The notes below the pieces were generated by a model. It worked only from the letters and a program-made list of their open reading frames with translations. It did not search any database and was not told where the DNA came from. Made by a program: the position numbers and the translations under genes. Below, piece by piece: positions 7,805-14,956 of a DNA stretch of 34,044 nt (its first letter is position 1; each line of letters starts with the position of its first letter). Origin of the DNA: Planctomyces sp. (GTDB taxonomy: Bacteria; Planctomycetota; Planctomycetia; Planctomycetales; Planctomycetaceae); assembly GCA_005791255.1 (NCBI GenBank), contig SXXK01000249.1, positions 1 through 34,044 on the forward strand. Reading direction: 5' to 3'.

Positions 7805-7904
7805 CCCCTCCGGCAATGGATTTGCAAAACCGGGCGCCACAACCACCGGTAATCTCACGACTCCGTCTCGAATCAGTCTCAAACGGCAGGGATGCCCGCT
7901 TCCT

Positions 7905-8765
7905 ATGTCCATGGTTCGTGTCATCGCCCGACTCGACATCAAAGGCCCCAGCCTCGTCAAAGGGATCCGGCTGGAGGGACTCCGAGTCCTCGGCGATCCC
8001 GAAACTTTCGCCCGACACTACTACGAAGCCGGCGCCGATGAACTGATCTGCCAGGATGCCGTCGCCAGCCTCTACGGCCGCAACAGCCTCTGCGAAATCA
8101 TCTCACGCATCTCCCGCGAAGTCTTCATACCACTCACCGTCGGCGGCGGACTCCGCTCACTCGATGATATCCGCGCCGTCCTCTCCGCCGGTGCCGACAA
8201 AGTCGCCATCAATACCGCCGCCATTCATGACCCCGAACTCATCCGCGAAGCCTCCCGACGCTTCGGATCCTCCACCATCGTCGTCGCCATCGAAGCCGGA
8301 AAACAGGCCAACGGCTCATGGCTCGCCTTCACCGATAACGGACGCGAACACACAGGCGTCGATGCACTGCAGTGGGCGGCTCGGGCAGAAGAACTGGGCG
8401 CCGGCGAAATCCTCGCCACCTCCATCGATCGCGAAGGAACCGGCGAAGGCTTCGATCTCGAACTCTGCCGAAAAATGACCGTCGCCGTCCGCATCCCCGT
8501 CATCGCTCACGGCGGTCCCGGGAAAACAGAACACGTCGTCGACGTCGTAAAAAACTGCAGCGTCAGTGCTGTTGCCGTCAGCAGTATCCTCCACTACGAA
8601 GCCATCCACTCCATTCAAAGCCGCTCCGCAAATACACCCGAAGGAAATCGCGAAGTCCTGCAAAGCGGACGCTCCGTCTCACACGTCCGACCCTGCACCA
8701 TCCCACAACTCAAACAAGCTCTGCTCAACGCCGGAACCGTCTGCCGAATGGAGGACGCGGCATGA
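7905..8765 (+). CDS. hisF: HisF-like ammonia-channelling subunit of a sugar amidotransferase system
   Basis: A 286-residue (beta/alpha)8 barrel of the HisF family, about 30 residues longer than usual because of a C-terminal tail. HisF landmarks are visible: RVIARLDIK (D11), VGGGLRS (79-85), [25 protein letters not shown], and HGGPG. The position that is the second catalytic Asp in histidine HisF (about 130) is Glu here (VVAIEAG). Paired with hisH (4-bp overlap) and followed by a WbpG-type gene, it most likely delivers glutamine-derived ammonia for sugar amidination rather than making histidine. The ATG at 7905 is used; an ATG at 7911 is equally possible, and neither has a strong ribosome-binding site. 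Confidence 0.85.
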   Translation: MSMVRVIARLDIKGPSLVKGIRLEGLRVLGDPETFARHYYEAGADELICQDAVASLYGRNSLCEIISRISREVFIPLTVGGGLRSLDDIRAVLSAGADKVAINTAAIHDPELIREASRRFGSSTIVVAIEAGKQANGSWLAFTDNGREHTGVDALQWAARAEELGAGEILATSIDREGTGEGFDLELCRKMTVAVRIPVIAHGGPGKTEHVVDVVKNCSVSAVAVSSILHYEAIHSIQSRSANTPEGNREVLQSGRSVSHVRPCTIPQLKQALLNAGTVCRMEDAA

Positions 8766-9418
8766 ACAGACTCAAAGTGCAAATCGTCGATTACGGACTC
8801 GGAAACCTCTTCAGCATCCGACACGCCTGCCTGCACAGCGGCATCGATGCCGAAATCTCAACCCGACCCGAAAACCTCATGCAGGCCGATGGCATCATCC
8901 TCCCCGGAGTCGGTGCCTTCGGACATGCCATGGACACCCTTCGACAACTCCAGCTCCTCCAGCCACTCCGCGATGCCGTCGCCGCAGGAAAACCACTGCT
9001 CGGAATCTGCCTCGGTATGCAGCTGCTCCTCGATGCCAGTGAAGAATTCGGACTCCATCAGGGACTCGGACTCATCCCCGGCGTCGTTCGAAAGCTGCCG
9101 GAACACCGCGCAGACGGCAGCCTTCGCCGAAGACCCGCCGTCGGCTGGAACCAAATTCAGCTCAATCCCCACCGATCCCAGCCACAAATCGACTGCGGAT
9201 TGCCGGACTCCGCATGGATGTACTTCGTCCACTCCTTCGCTGCTGCACCGGAACACACCGCCGATGTGCTGACCTTGACAGATTACGAAGGAATCCAGTA
9301 TTGCTCTGCCATTCGACGTGACCACGTAACAGGCGTACAGTTCCACCCGGAACGCAGCGCTCGTTACGGGTTGCAGTTCCTCAAACACTGGGCGTCCAGC
9401 CTCACCACCGCCAACTGA
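8762..9418 (+). CDS. hisH: HisH-like glutaminase subunit of a sugar amidotransferase system
   Basis: A 218-residue class I glutamine amidotransferase. The nucleophile is C83 in GICLGMQ, and H195/E197 in QFHPE complete the triad. The start VQIVDYGLGNL is typical of HisH. It would hydrolyse glutamine and pass ammonia to the HisF-like barrel. Its ATG overlaps the hisF stop as ATGA. The pairing with a WbpG-family gene 19 bp downstream matches the hisH2-hisF2-wbpG sets of O-antigen loci that form acetamidino sugars, so a role in histidine biosynthesis is unlikely. Confidence 0.87.
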   Translation: MNRLKVQIVDYGLGNLFSIRHACLHSGIDAEISTRPENLMQADGIILPGVGAFGHAMDTLRQLQLLQPLRDAVAAGKPLLGICLGMQLLLDASEEFGLHQGLGLIPGVVRKLPEHRADGSLRRRPAVGWNQIQLNPHRSQPQIDCGLPDSAWMYFVHSFAAAPEHTADVLTLTDYEGIQYCSAIRRDHVTGVQFHPERSARYGLQFLKHWASSLTTAN

Positions 9419-9437
9419 ACTGTTCGGATTCTGACTC

Positions 9438-10709
9438 ATGGATGAGAAACTTCCGGCATATTACGGCCTCCCCTCGGAAGTCCGCTTCTGCAGCCGCTGC
9501 GTGATGTCCAACCAGCGCCCCGCTTCCGCAGTGGAATTCCGTCACACCATCGATTCCCGCAAAAAAACCCTCGCCATCGATTCTCAGGGTATCTGCGATG
9601 CCTGCCGCGTCGCCGAACAGAAACAGACCATCGACTGGCAATCCCGCGAAGAACAACTGCTGCAGCTGCTGGACCGCTATCGCAGCAAGGATGGCTCATA
9701 TGACTGCCTCGTGCCCGGCAGCGGTGGCAAGGACAGCGACTACCAGGCACACGTCCTCAAATACAAATACGGCATGCACCCGCTGACCGTTACCTGGCCT
9801 CCTATCCTGTACACCGAATACGGTTACCAGAACTGGAAGAACTGGATCGACGTCGGTGGCTTTGACAATCTGTCGTTCACCCGCAACGGTCGAGTCATGA
9901 AGCTGCTGACGAGACTCAGCATCGAAAACCTGTTTCACCCCTTCCAGACATTCATCCTCGGACAAAAAAATCTCGGTCCGCGCCTCGCCGCAAAAATGGG
10001 CATCCCGCTCGTATTCTACGGCGAAAATGAAGCGGAATACGGCAACCCAATCGCTGATACCACTTCCAGCCTCCGCGACAAATCCTTCCACACCTACGAC
10101 AATCTCGAAGAAATGTACCTCGCCGGTGTCTCCATCCGCGAACTGACAGAACGCTACGGAGTCAGTCAGGGGGATCTCGCCTGCGTCCTGCCCCCACGCG
10201 AAGCTGAACTGCAGCAGGTTGATGTGCAGGTGCACTACCTCGGCTACTACCTGAAATGGACTCCTCAGGAAGTCTACTACTACGCAGTCGAAAACTGCGG
10301 CTTCAAAGCACGCCCCTTCCGCACACAGGGCACCTACAGCAAATACAACAGCATCGACGACAAAATCGATGACCTGCACTACTACACAACCTGGATCAAA
10401 GTCGGCATTGGTCGTGCCACCTACGATGCATCACAGGAAATCCGCAACGGACACATCTCCCGCGAAGAAGCTGTCGCACTCGTCAACCGCTTCGATGGCG
10501 AATTCCCCGATCGCTACTTCCGCGAAGTGATGGACTACATCGAAATGGACCCCGACCACTTCCACACCATCACCGACAGATTCCGATCTCCGCACCTGTG
10601 GAAACAGGACGCACAGGGACGCTGGCACCTGCGGCACCGCGTGGGCGGCAATGGTGTCGATGACCGAACGGCAGCACATGTCAGCGGCAACAGCGCAAAA
10701 GCCGCCTGA
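9438..10709 (+). CDS. wbpG: N-acetyl sugar amidotransferase (WbpG/PseA/PtmG family)
   Basis: A 423-residue protein of the PP-loop ATPase superfamily. The PP-loop PGSGGKDS is at 93-100. Ahead of it are two Cys pairs (C18/C21 in FCSRC and C53/C56 in CDAC) that probably bind zinc. GENEAEYGNP further on is also a family feature. Members adenylate the N-acetyl carbonyl of a sugar and replace oxygen with ammonia, giving an acetamidino group. In WbpG systems the ammonia comes from a HisH/HisF pair, as found directly upstream. Next to a legionaminic pathway, the likely target is an N-acetyl of the nonulosonic acid or its precursor, as with Campylobacter PtmG. The exact position modified cannot be read from the sequence. 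Confidence 0.88.
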   Translation: MDEKLPAYYGLPSEVRFCSRCVMSNQRPASAVEFRHTIDSRKKTLAIDSQGICDACRVAEQKQTIDWQSREEQLLQLLDRYRSKDGSYDCLVPGSGGKDSDYQAHVLKYKYGMHPLTVTWPPILYTEYGYQNWKNWIDVGGFDNLSFTRNGRVMKLLTRLSIENLFHPFQTFILGQKNLGPRLAAKMGIPLVFYGENEAEYGNPIADTTSSLRDKSFHTYDNLEEMYLAGVSIRELTERYGVSQGDLACVLPPREAELQQVDVQVHYLGYYLKWTPQEVYYYAVENCGFKARPFRTQGTYSKYNSIDDKIDDLHYYTTWIKVGIGRATYDASQEIRNGHISREEAVALVNRFDGEFPDRYFREVMDYIEMDPDHFHTITDRFRSPHLWKQDAQGRWHLRHRVGGNGVDDRTAAHVSGNSAKAA

Positions 10710-10735
10710 GATTCCGGTTGTGGCCGGGCAGGCTC

Positions 10736-10740
10736 AGGAG
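10736..10740 (+). promoter_or_regulatory. Ribosome-binding site deciding the start at 10750
   Basis: AGGAG lies 9 nt before the ATG at 10750. The upstream in-frame ATGs (10651, 10660, 10678) lie inside wbpG and lack a comparable site. Confidence 0.6.
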
Positions 10741-10749
10741 CAATCGCAT

Positions 10750-12198
10750 ATGGATGGCGAACACACTCTGAAGTTCACGCAGCCCACCACCACGGCTCAG
10801 CCCGCGGCCGGGACGGTCGTCGTACATGCCGCCTACCCGCTCTGGCGAAAACACCTGCTCGTCACCATGGCACGCGCTCGCGAACTGCAGGATGACGGAC
10901 ACAAAGTCGTCGTTACCCATTGCAATGCCACTGCCGGAACCTGCGCCGCCAACTACGCCGGAAACCCCGCTGCCTGCCTCGTCTGTCGCAACCGCGTCCG
11001 CAGCACCGCCGCCGAACTCGGACTGCAGACCATCCCACTCGCCGTTGATGCCTCCGTCGATCAGCAGCAACCAACGCTGCCCTTCAGCGAGCAACGCGCC
11101 GTCCTTGAAGGTGTGCAGAGCGGTGTCATCTCCACATTCCGCACCATGCCCGAAACCGCCCGCCGGGAACCACTCATCCGTCGCATCAAACGACGCTACT
11201 TCAGCAACTCCACCAGATTGCTGAAATCCATGAAAAACGTCGTCGCTGAACTGCAGCCCGAACGAATTGAAGTTTTCAACGGGCGACACGGCTGCTCCAA
11301 ATTCGCCGTCGTCGCCGCTCGCTCCGCCGGCATCGACTTCACAATCCTCGAAGTCAGCGCTAAACAACACCCCTTCATCTGCCCAGGATACCTCGTCCAC
11401 GATCGACGCAAAATTCAGCAGCGTATCATGCAGCAGCCTGCGGATTATGATGTCGCTGACGCATGGTACACAGCCAATCGACGCCCCCGCACCAACAAAT
11501 ACGCCAAACGACACGGTACCGAATTCACACCACCGACAACGTCACCCGGAACACGAAAAGTCAGCATCTTTCTCAGCAGCCAGGATGAATTCGCCTCGCT
11601 CGGAAAAGACTGGATCTCACCCTTCCTCGACTACGGACCCATCGTCGAAAAAGCCTGCCGCGAAAATCCTGACATGTTCTTCGTTGTCCGGTTCCACCCG
11701 AACCAGGCAGACATGGCCGGCGATCTGCTTACACCGTTCAAAAAAACCGCCGAACTGCCCAACGTACGCATCCACTACGCAGACGAACCTGTCAATTCCT
11801 ACAGCATCATGGAATGGAGCGATATCGTAGTTACCTTCGGCTCCACCATCACCGTCGAAGCCTGCTGGGCCGGTAAACCCGTTATCACACTCGGACCATC
11901 CTTCTTCGACAATCTGCAGGTCGCTTACACACCCCGCACTGTCGCTGATTTCGTCAGCCTGCTCCGAACAGACCTGCAGCCGCACAGCCGCGATAACGCA
12001 GCCCGCTACGCCTGCTTCCGCATGTTCGATCAGGACCAGTTGAAATACGTCCGACACACCGGAAAAACCATGGTCGAAAATGGTTTCACCATCCGCTACC
12101 CGTGGCTGGGACAACTTGCCAGAACCACCGATGATCTGATCTGTAACGCCATAAAAATGTGGGCCGGACACCGCGCCCGCAGAAAAAAGTCCGCCTGA
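10750..12198 (+). CDS. Capsule-type glycan protein, possible HP-motif glycosyltransferase
   Basis: A 482-residue protein with the layout of a GT-B type capsular polysaccharide or CDP-glycerol-transferase-like enzyme. The second half contains FVVRFHPNQAD, an HP motif as in several Kdo, sialyl and polyol-phosphate transferases, and then SYSIMEWSDIVVTFGSTITVEACWAGKPVI, the usual donor-side helix and strand. The first half has an unusual Cys-rich stretch (CNATAGTCAANYAGN, then CLVCRNR), possibly a metal site. It is cytoplasmic, with no signal peptide. The ATG at 10750 is chosen by its ribosome-binding site; starts back to 10651 would overlap wbpG by up to 59 bp. A glycosyltransferase for the surface glycan is inferred; donor and acceptor are unknown. 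Confidence 0.6.
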   Translation: MDGEHTLKFTQPTTTAQPAAGTVVVHAAYPLWRKHLLVTMARARELQDDGHKVVVTHCNATAGTCAANYAGNPAACLVCRNRVRSTAAELGLQTIPLAVDASVDQQQPTLPFSEQRAVLEGVQSGVISTFRTMPETARREPLIRRIKRRYFSNSTRLLKSMKNVVAELQPERIEVFNGRHGCSKFAVVAARSAGIDFTILEVSAKQHPFICPGYLVHDRRKIQQRIMQQPADYDVADAWYTANRRPRTNKYAKRHGTEFTPPTTSPGTRKVSIFLSSQDEFASLGKDWISPFLDYGPIVEKACRENPDMFFVVRFHPNQADMAGDLLTPFKKTAELPNVRIHYADEPVNSYSIMEWSDIVVTFGSTITVEACWAGKPVITLGPSFFDNLQVAYTPRTVADFVSLLRTDLQPHSRDNAARYACFRMFDQDQLKYVRHTGKTMVENGFTIRYPWLGQLARTTDDLICNAIKMWAGHRARRKKSA

Positions 12199-12245
12199 CA
12201 CTGAACCTCTGACTTCACCCCCACTCACCCGATCAGGTAACTGCC

Positions 12246-12821
12246 ATGAACGTTCAGGAAATCCTCGCTGCACACGCACTCTGGACAGCCGCATGGCACC
12301 AGGCACCACCGGACAACAGCGAATCCGGAATCCTCGCTCTGGCCCGACAAAACCACTTCGAAAACTTCTCACTCTGGCACGAAGAGGATATCGCACGCCG
12401 CGATGACCTCGGACCCGAACGCATCCGCCAGGCAAAACGCACCATCGATCGGCACAACCAGCGCCGCAATGACCTCGTCGAACAGATCGACAAACACCTC
12501 GTACAGACACTGCAGCCACGCGAATCCGGCTGCCCCTTCAATTCCGAAACGCCCGGTATGATGGTCGATCGCCTGTCCATCCTCGCGCTCAAGGAATATC
12601 ACATGCACGAAGAAACTCTGCGATTCGACGCGGCTCCCGAACATCGCGAACGCTGCAGCACCAGACTGAATGTCATCCGCCGACAGATTCAGGACCTCGC
12701 AGTCGCACTCAGCGACCTGCTGGCCGAAGTTCAGCACGGCACTCGCAGCTTCCGCGTCTACTTCCAGTTCAAAATGTACAATGATACGGAACTTAATCCC
12801 CAGCTGCGAAAAGCAGCCTGA
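12246..12821 (+). CDS. DUF4254 family protein
   Basis: A 191-residue soluble, largely helical protein. HFENFSLWHEEDIARRDD, the RTIDRHNQRRNDLVEQID block and the FNSETPGMMVDRLSILALKEYHM stretch match the DUF4254 family as I recall it. The family has no established function but is often found beside glycosyltransferase genes in surface-polysaccharide loci, as here. The gene lies 47 bp after the capsule-type gene and 27 bp before the GT9 gene, consistent with one operon. The many conserved charged residues in helices suggest a binding or scaffold role, but that is a guess. Confidence 0.8.
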   Translation: MNVQEILAAHALWTAAWHQAPPDNSESGILALARQNHFENFSLWHEEDIARRDDLGPERIRQAKRTIDRHNQRRNDLVEQIDKHLVQTLQPRESGCPFNSETPGMMVDRLSILALKEYHMHEETLRFDAAPEHRERCSTRLNVIRRQIQDLAVALSDLLAEVQHGTRSFRVYFQFKMYNDTELNPQLRKAA

Positions 12822-12848
12822 CCCACACACTTCAAGGCCGCTGACCGT

Positions 12849-13826
12849 ATGCGACTGCTGATCATCAAACCCAGCTCACTCGGCGATATCATCTGCTCGC
12901 TCCCGGTCGCTCAGTCCATCCGCGATCAGCTGCCGTCCGCAGAAATCTCCTGGGTCGTCAAATCCCGATTCGCCGACATCGTTCGACGCTGCCCCACCAT
13001 CAACGGCGAAATCATCGAATTCCAGCACGCTCCCGGATTCCGCGGAGTCCTGGCAATCGCCCGCGTCATGCAGACTCTCCGCAAACGACACTACGACGCC
13101 GTGCTCGATTTTCAGGGACTCCTCAGATCCGGACTCATGACCTGGGCCGCCAATGCGCCCCTAAAAATCGGTATCGCTGATGCACGCGAAGGCAGCCGTT
13201 TCGCCTGCAACCACATCGCACCACTCCCTCCAGCCGGAAAAAACTCACACGCCATCAGCAAATTGCTGCAGTTCCTCCCGCCACTCGGACTCCAGCCACG
13301 ACTGCACTCCCCGGTCATCATGCACGGTGACTCACCCGACAGCCTCGATCACAGACTCAACCGCCAGCGACTGGTCGTTATGATCCCCAACAGTCGCGGA
13401 GCTCACAAGGAATGGCGCGGATTCCGTGAGCTGACCTGCGACCTGCTCAACGCTGATCCACACTGCACTGTCGTCTGGGACAGCCACCTGCCATGGGAAA
13501 ATCCGCCCCTCGCTGACACCGATCGCTTCGTCAATCTCACCCGCCGCTCCTCACTCCCACAACTCATCGAACTGCTCCGACGCGCAGACCTCGTTGTCGC
13601 CAATGACAGCGGACCACTGCACATGGCCGCTGCACTCGGCAGACCCACACTTGCACTCTTCGGACCAACCAGCCCCGAACGCTTCGGTGCATTTCCACCC
13701 GAAGAACCACGCAACCGCTGCCTCCAGGCTCCCGCTGGTGACCTCAGCAGACTGACCGTCGCGACCGTACTCCGAGCAGCCCTCGAAATGCTGCCCGCCA
13801 TGCAAACACAACGCGCTGCCGCCTGA
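12849..13826 (+). CDS. Glycosyltransferase family 9 (heptosyltransferase-like)
   Basis: A 325-residue GT-B protein. The N-terminal LLIIKPSSLGDIICSLPVA (3-21) is the GT9 acceptor-domain signature. The C-terminal donor site includes NDSGPLHMAAALG (252-264) followed by LFGPTSPERFG. GT9 members move heptose or other sugars from nucleotide donors onto lipid A core or similar acceptors on the cytoplasmic face. Here it probably adds a sugar to the glycan that carries the nonulosonic acid. Donor specificity cannot be inferred from sequence. Confidence 0.88.
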   Translation: MRLLIIKPSSLGDIICSLPVAQSIRDQLPSAEISWVVKSRFADIVRRCPTINGEIIEFQHAPGFRGVLAIARVMQTLRKRHYDAVLDFQGLLRSGLMTWAANAPLKIGIADAREGSRFACNHIAPLPPAGKNSHAISKLLQFLPPLGLQPRLHSPVIMHGDSPDSLDHRLNRQRLVVMIPNSRGAHKEWRGFRELTCDLLNADPHCTVVWDSHLPWENPPLADTDRFVNLTRRSSLPQLIELLRRADLVVANDSGPLHMAAALGRPTLALFGPTSPERFGAFPPEEPRNRCLQAPAGDLSRLTVATVLRAALEMLPAMQTQRAAA

Positions 13827-13883
13827 AAACACAAGCCGGTGACGCAGCCTCCCGAATTCACAGCACTCCCGGCACGCAGCCCC

Positions 13884-14915
13884 ATGCAGACCTCACGATC
13901 CGCCAACCTCTACCTCGCCTGCACTCCGCTGCAAATCCTGAATGCCGCTGAAGCACGCGACCGCTTTCACCCCGACGACGACAACTTCCTCGTCGTCTTT
14001 CACAGCCCCCGCTCCTCCAAAAAACAGGCCCGACTCGCAGAACTCGCTGATGATGCCATCGATCACCACTGGACTCGCACATGGAACCTGCGACTCACAC
14101 GCATCTCACAACTGCTGTTCCCTTTCACCGCCCGAAAACTGCGACAGCAGATCGGTCACTGCCAGTCCCTCTGGACCGGCGGATTCCAGACCCAGCAACG
14201 TCACCTGCTGCACTCCATTCCCCACAATCAACTGATCGTGTTCGATGGTGGTGCCGGTGTCCTGCAGTCAGCCGTCAACTCCTGGCGCTCGCAGGGAACC
14301 CGCTCTCGCTCCCTCAAACAACTTATCCCCGGACAAAACACCAGCCTGCCGGACCTCAGCAAAGCGAAATTCTTCACCAGCTACGCTCTCGATATGCCTC
14401 CGGAATCCGTCATCACCAATGACTACCGAGTATTCCGGAGCCATGTCTCAGATAAACTTCCCGTTCGCGACGAAATCGTCTTCCTCTCCCAGCCCCTGCA
14501 GCGGGATCTCGGACTACAGCTCGATGTGGATGCCACCATTGATGCAGCCCTGAAATTCCATAACGCCAGCCGCTGCCGCTACATCCTCCACCCACGCGAA
14601 ATCAGCGGCCCGCCAAACGCCGAAAAACTGCCATACCTCGCCGAATTCTTCGGCATCCGCGAAGGCTACCTGCCCAAAGCCTTTGTCACCTGGATGTCCT
14701 CCGTCGCACGCAGCCTCCCCGCCATCTACGGACGACCCGTCTCCTGCTTCGATATCCGACCTCTCATGCCACCCGGCACCTCCACAAACTACCTCCGGGA
14801 ACTGCAGGCCACCTACGACGATTTCGCGGCCGCCGGAGCCATCATCCTGCCACAGCCGGTAACCCGTCATAACAGCTCAGGCTCGCTCGCTACGCCCGAA
14901 TCCAGCGCCGCCTGA
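13884..14915 (+). CDS. GT52/polysialyltransferase-like glycosyltransferase, candidate nonulosonic acid transferase
   Basis: A 343-residue protein that resembles bacterial sialyltransferase-type families. The start ANLYLACTPLQILNAAEA is the usual N-terminal pattern. FDGGAG (D121) is in the place of the D/E-D/E-G motif, FLSQPL precedes the donor region, and HPRE (H236-P237) is the HP motif that contacts the CMP-sugar. Because CMP-legionaminic acid is made in the adjacent operon, this is the best candidate in the window for transferring it. Start choice is uncertain: the ATG at 13884 fits family length, and a GTG at 13839 would add 15 residues. Neither has a clear ribosome-binding site. DGG instead of D/E-D/E-G is a deviation. 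Confidence 0.68.
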   Translation: MQTSRSANLYLACTPLQILNAAEARDRFHPDDDNFLVVFHSPRSSKKQARLAELADDAIDHHWTRTWNLRLTRISQLLFPFTARKLRQQIGHCQSLWTGGFQTQQRHLLHSIPHNQLIVFDGGAGVLQSAVNSWRSQGTRSRSLKQLIPGQNTSLPDLSKAKFFTSYALDMPPESVITNDYRVFRSHVSDKLPVRDEIVFLSQPLQRDLGLQLDVDATIDAALKFHNASRCRYILHPREISGPPNAEKLPYLAEFFGIREGYLPKAFVTWMSSVARSLPAIYGRPVSCFDIRPLMPPGTSTNYLRELQATYDDFAAAGAIILPQPVTRHNSSGSLATPESSAA

Positions 14916-14956
14916 ACATCAATCAGACCCCGACCCGCCTCACCCTCCCCAACTTC

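Larger units (their letters stand above)
7508..7904. other. Divergent intergenic region between the leg operon and the amidotransferase operon
   Basis: A 397-bp stretch without a convincing gene; it carries the control signals for both divergent operons. It contains the - strand promoter at 7590-7619 and a weaker + strand candidate at 7775-7804. A short hairpin at 7710-7723 (CCGAA-TCCG-TTCGG) is followed by TTTT on the + strand. The middle is locally A-rich (around 7680-7710), unlike the flanking coding sequence. Frames that remain open through it on both strands look like composition effects. Confidence 0.7.

Noticed and set aside
4623-7852. Long open frames on the + strand opposite legG and legI (about 1.3 kb and 1.9 kb)
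   Set aside because: The translations are Arg/His/Pro/Thr/Gln-rich without domains and lie opposite well-supported genes. They follow from the strong C-rich skew, so they are shadows.
7905-9418. hisF/hisH as part of histidine biosynthesis
   Set aside because: No other his genes are nearby, the pair is followed by a WbpG-family amidotransferase, and the HisF barrel has Glu at the second catalytic Asp position.
10651-10749. Longer start for the capsule-type protein
   Set aside because: It would overlap wbpG by up to 59 bp and adds a low-complexity stretch; the ATG at 10750 has AGGAG 9 nt upstream.
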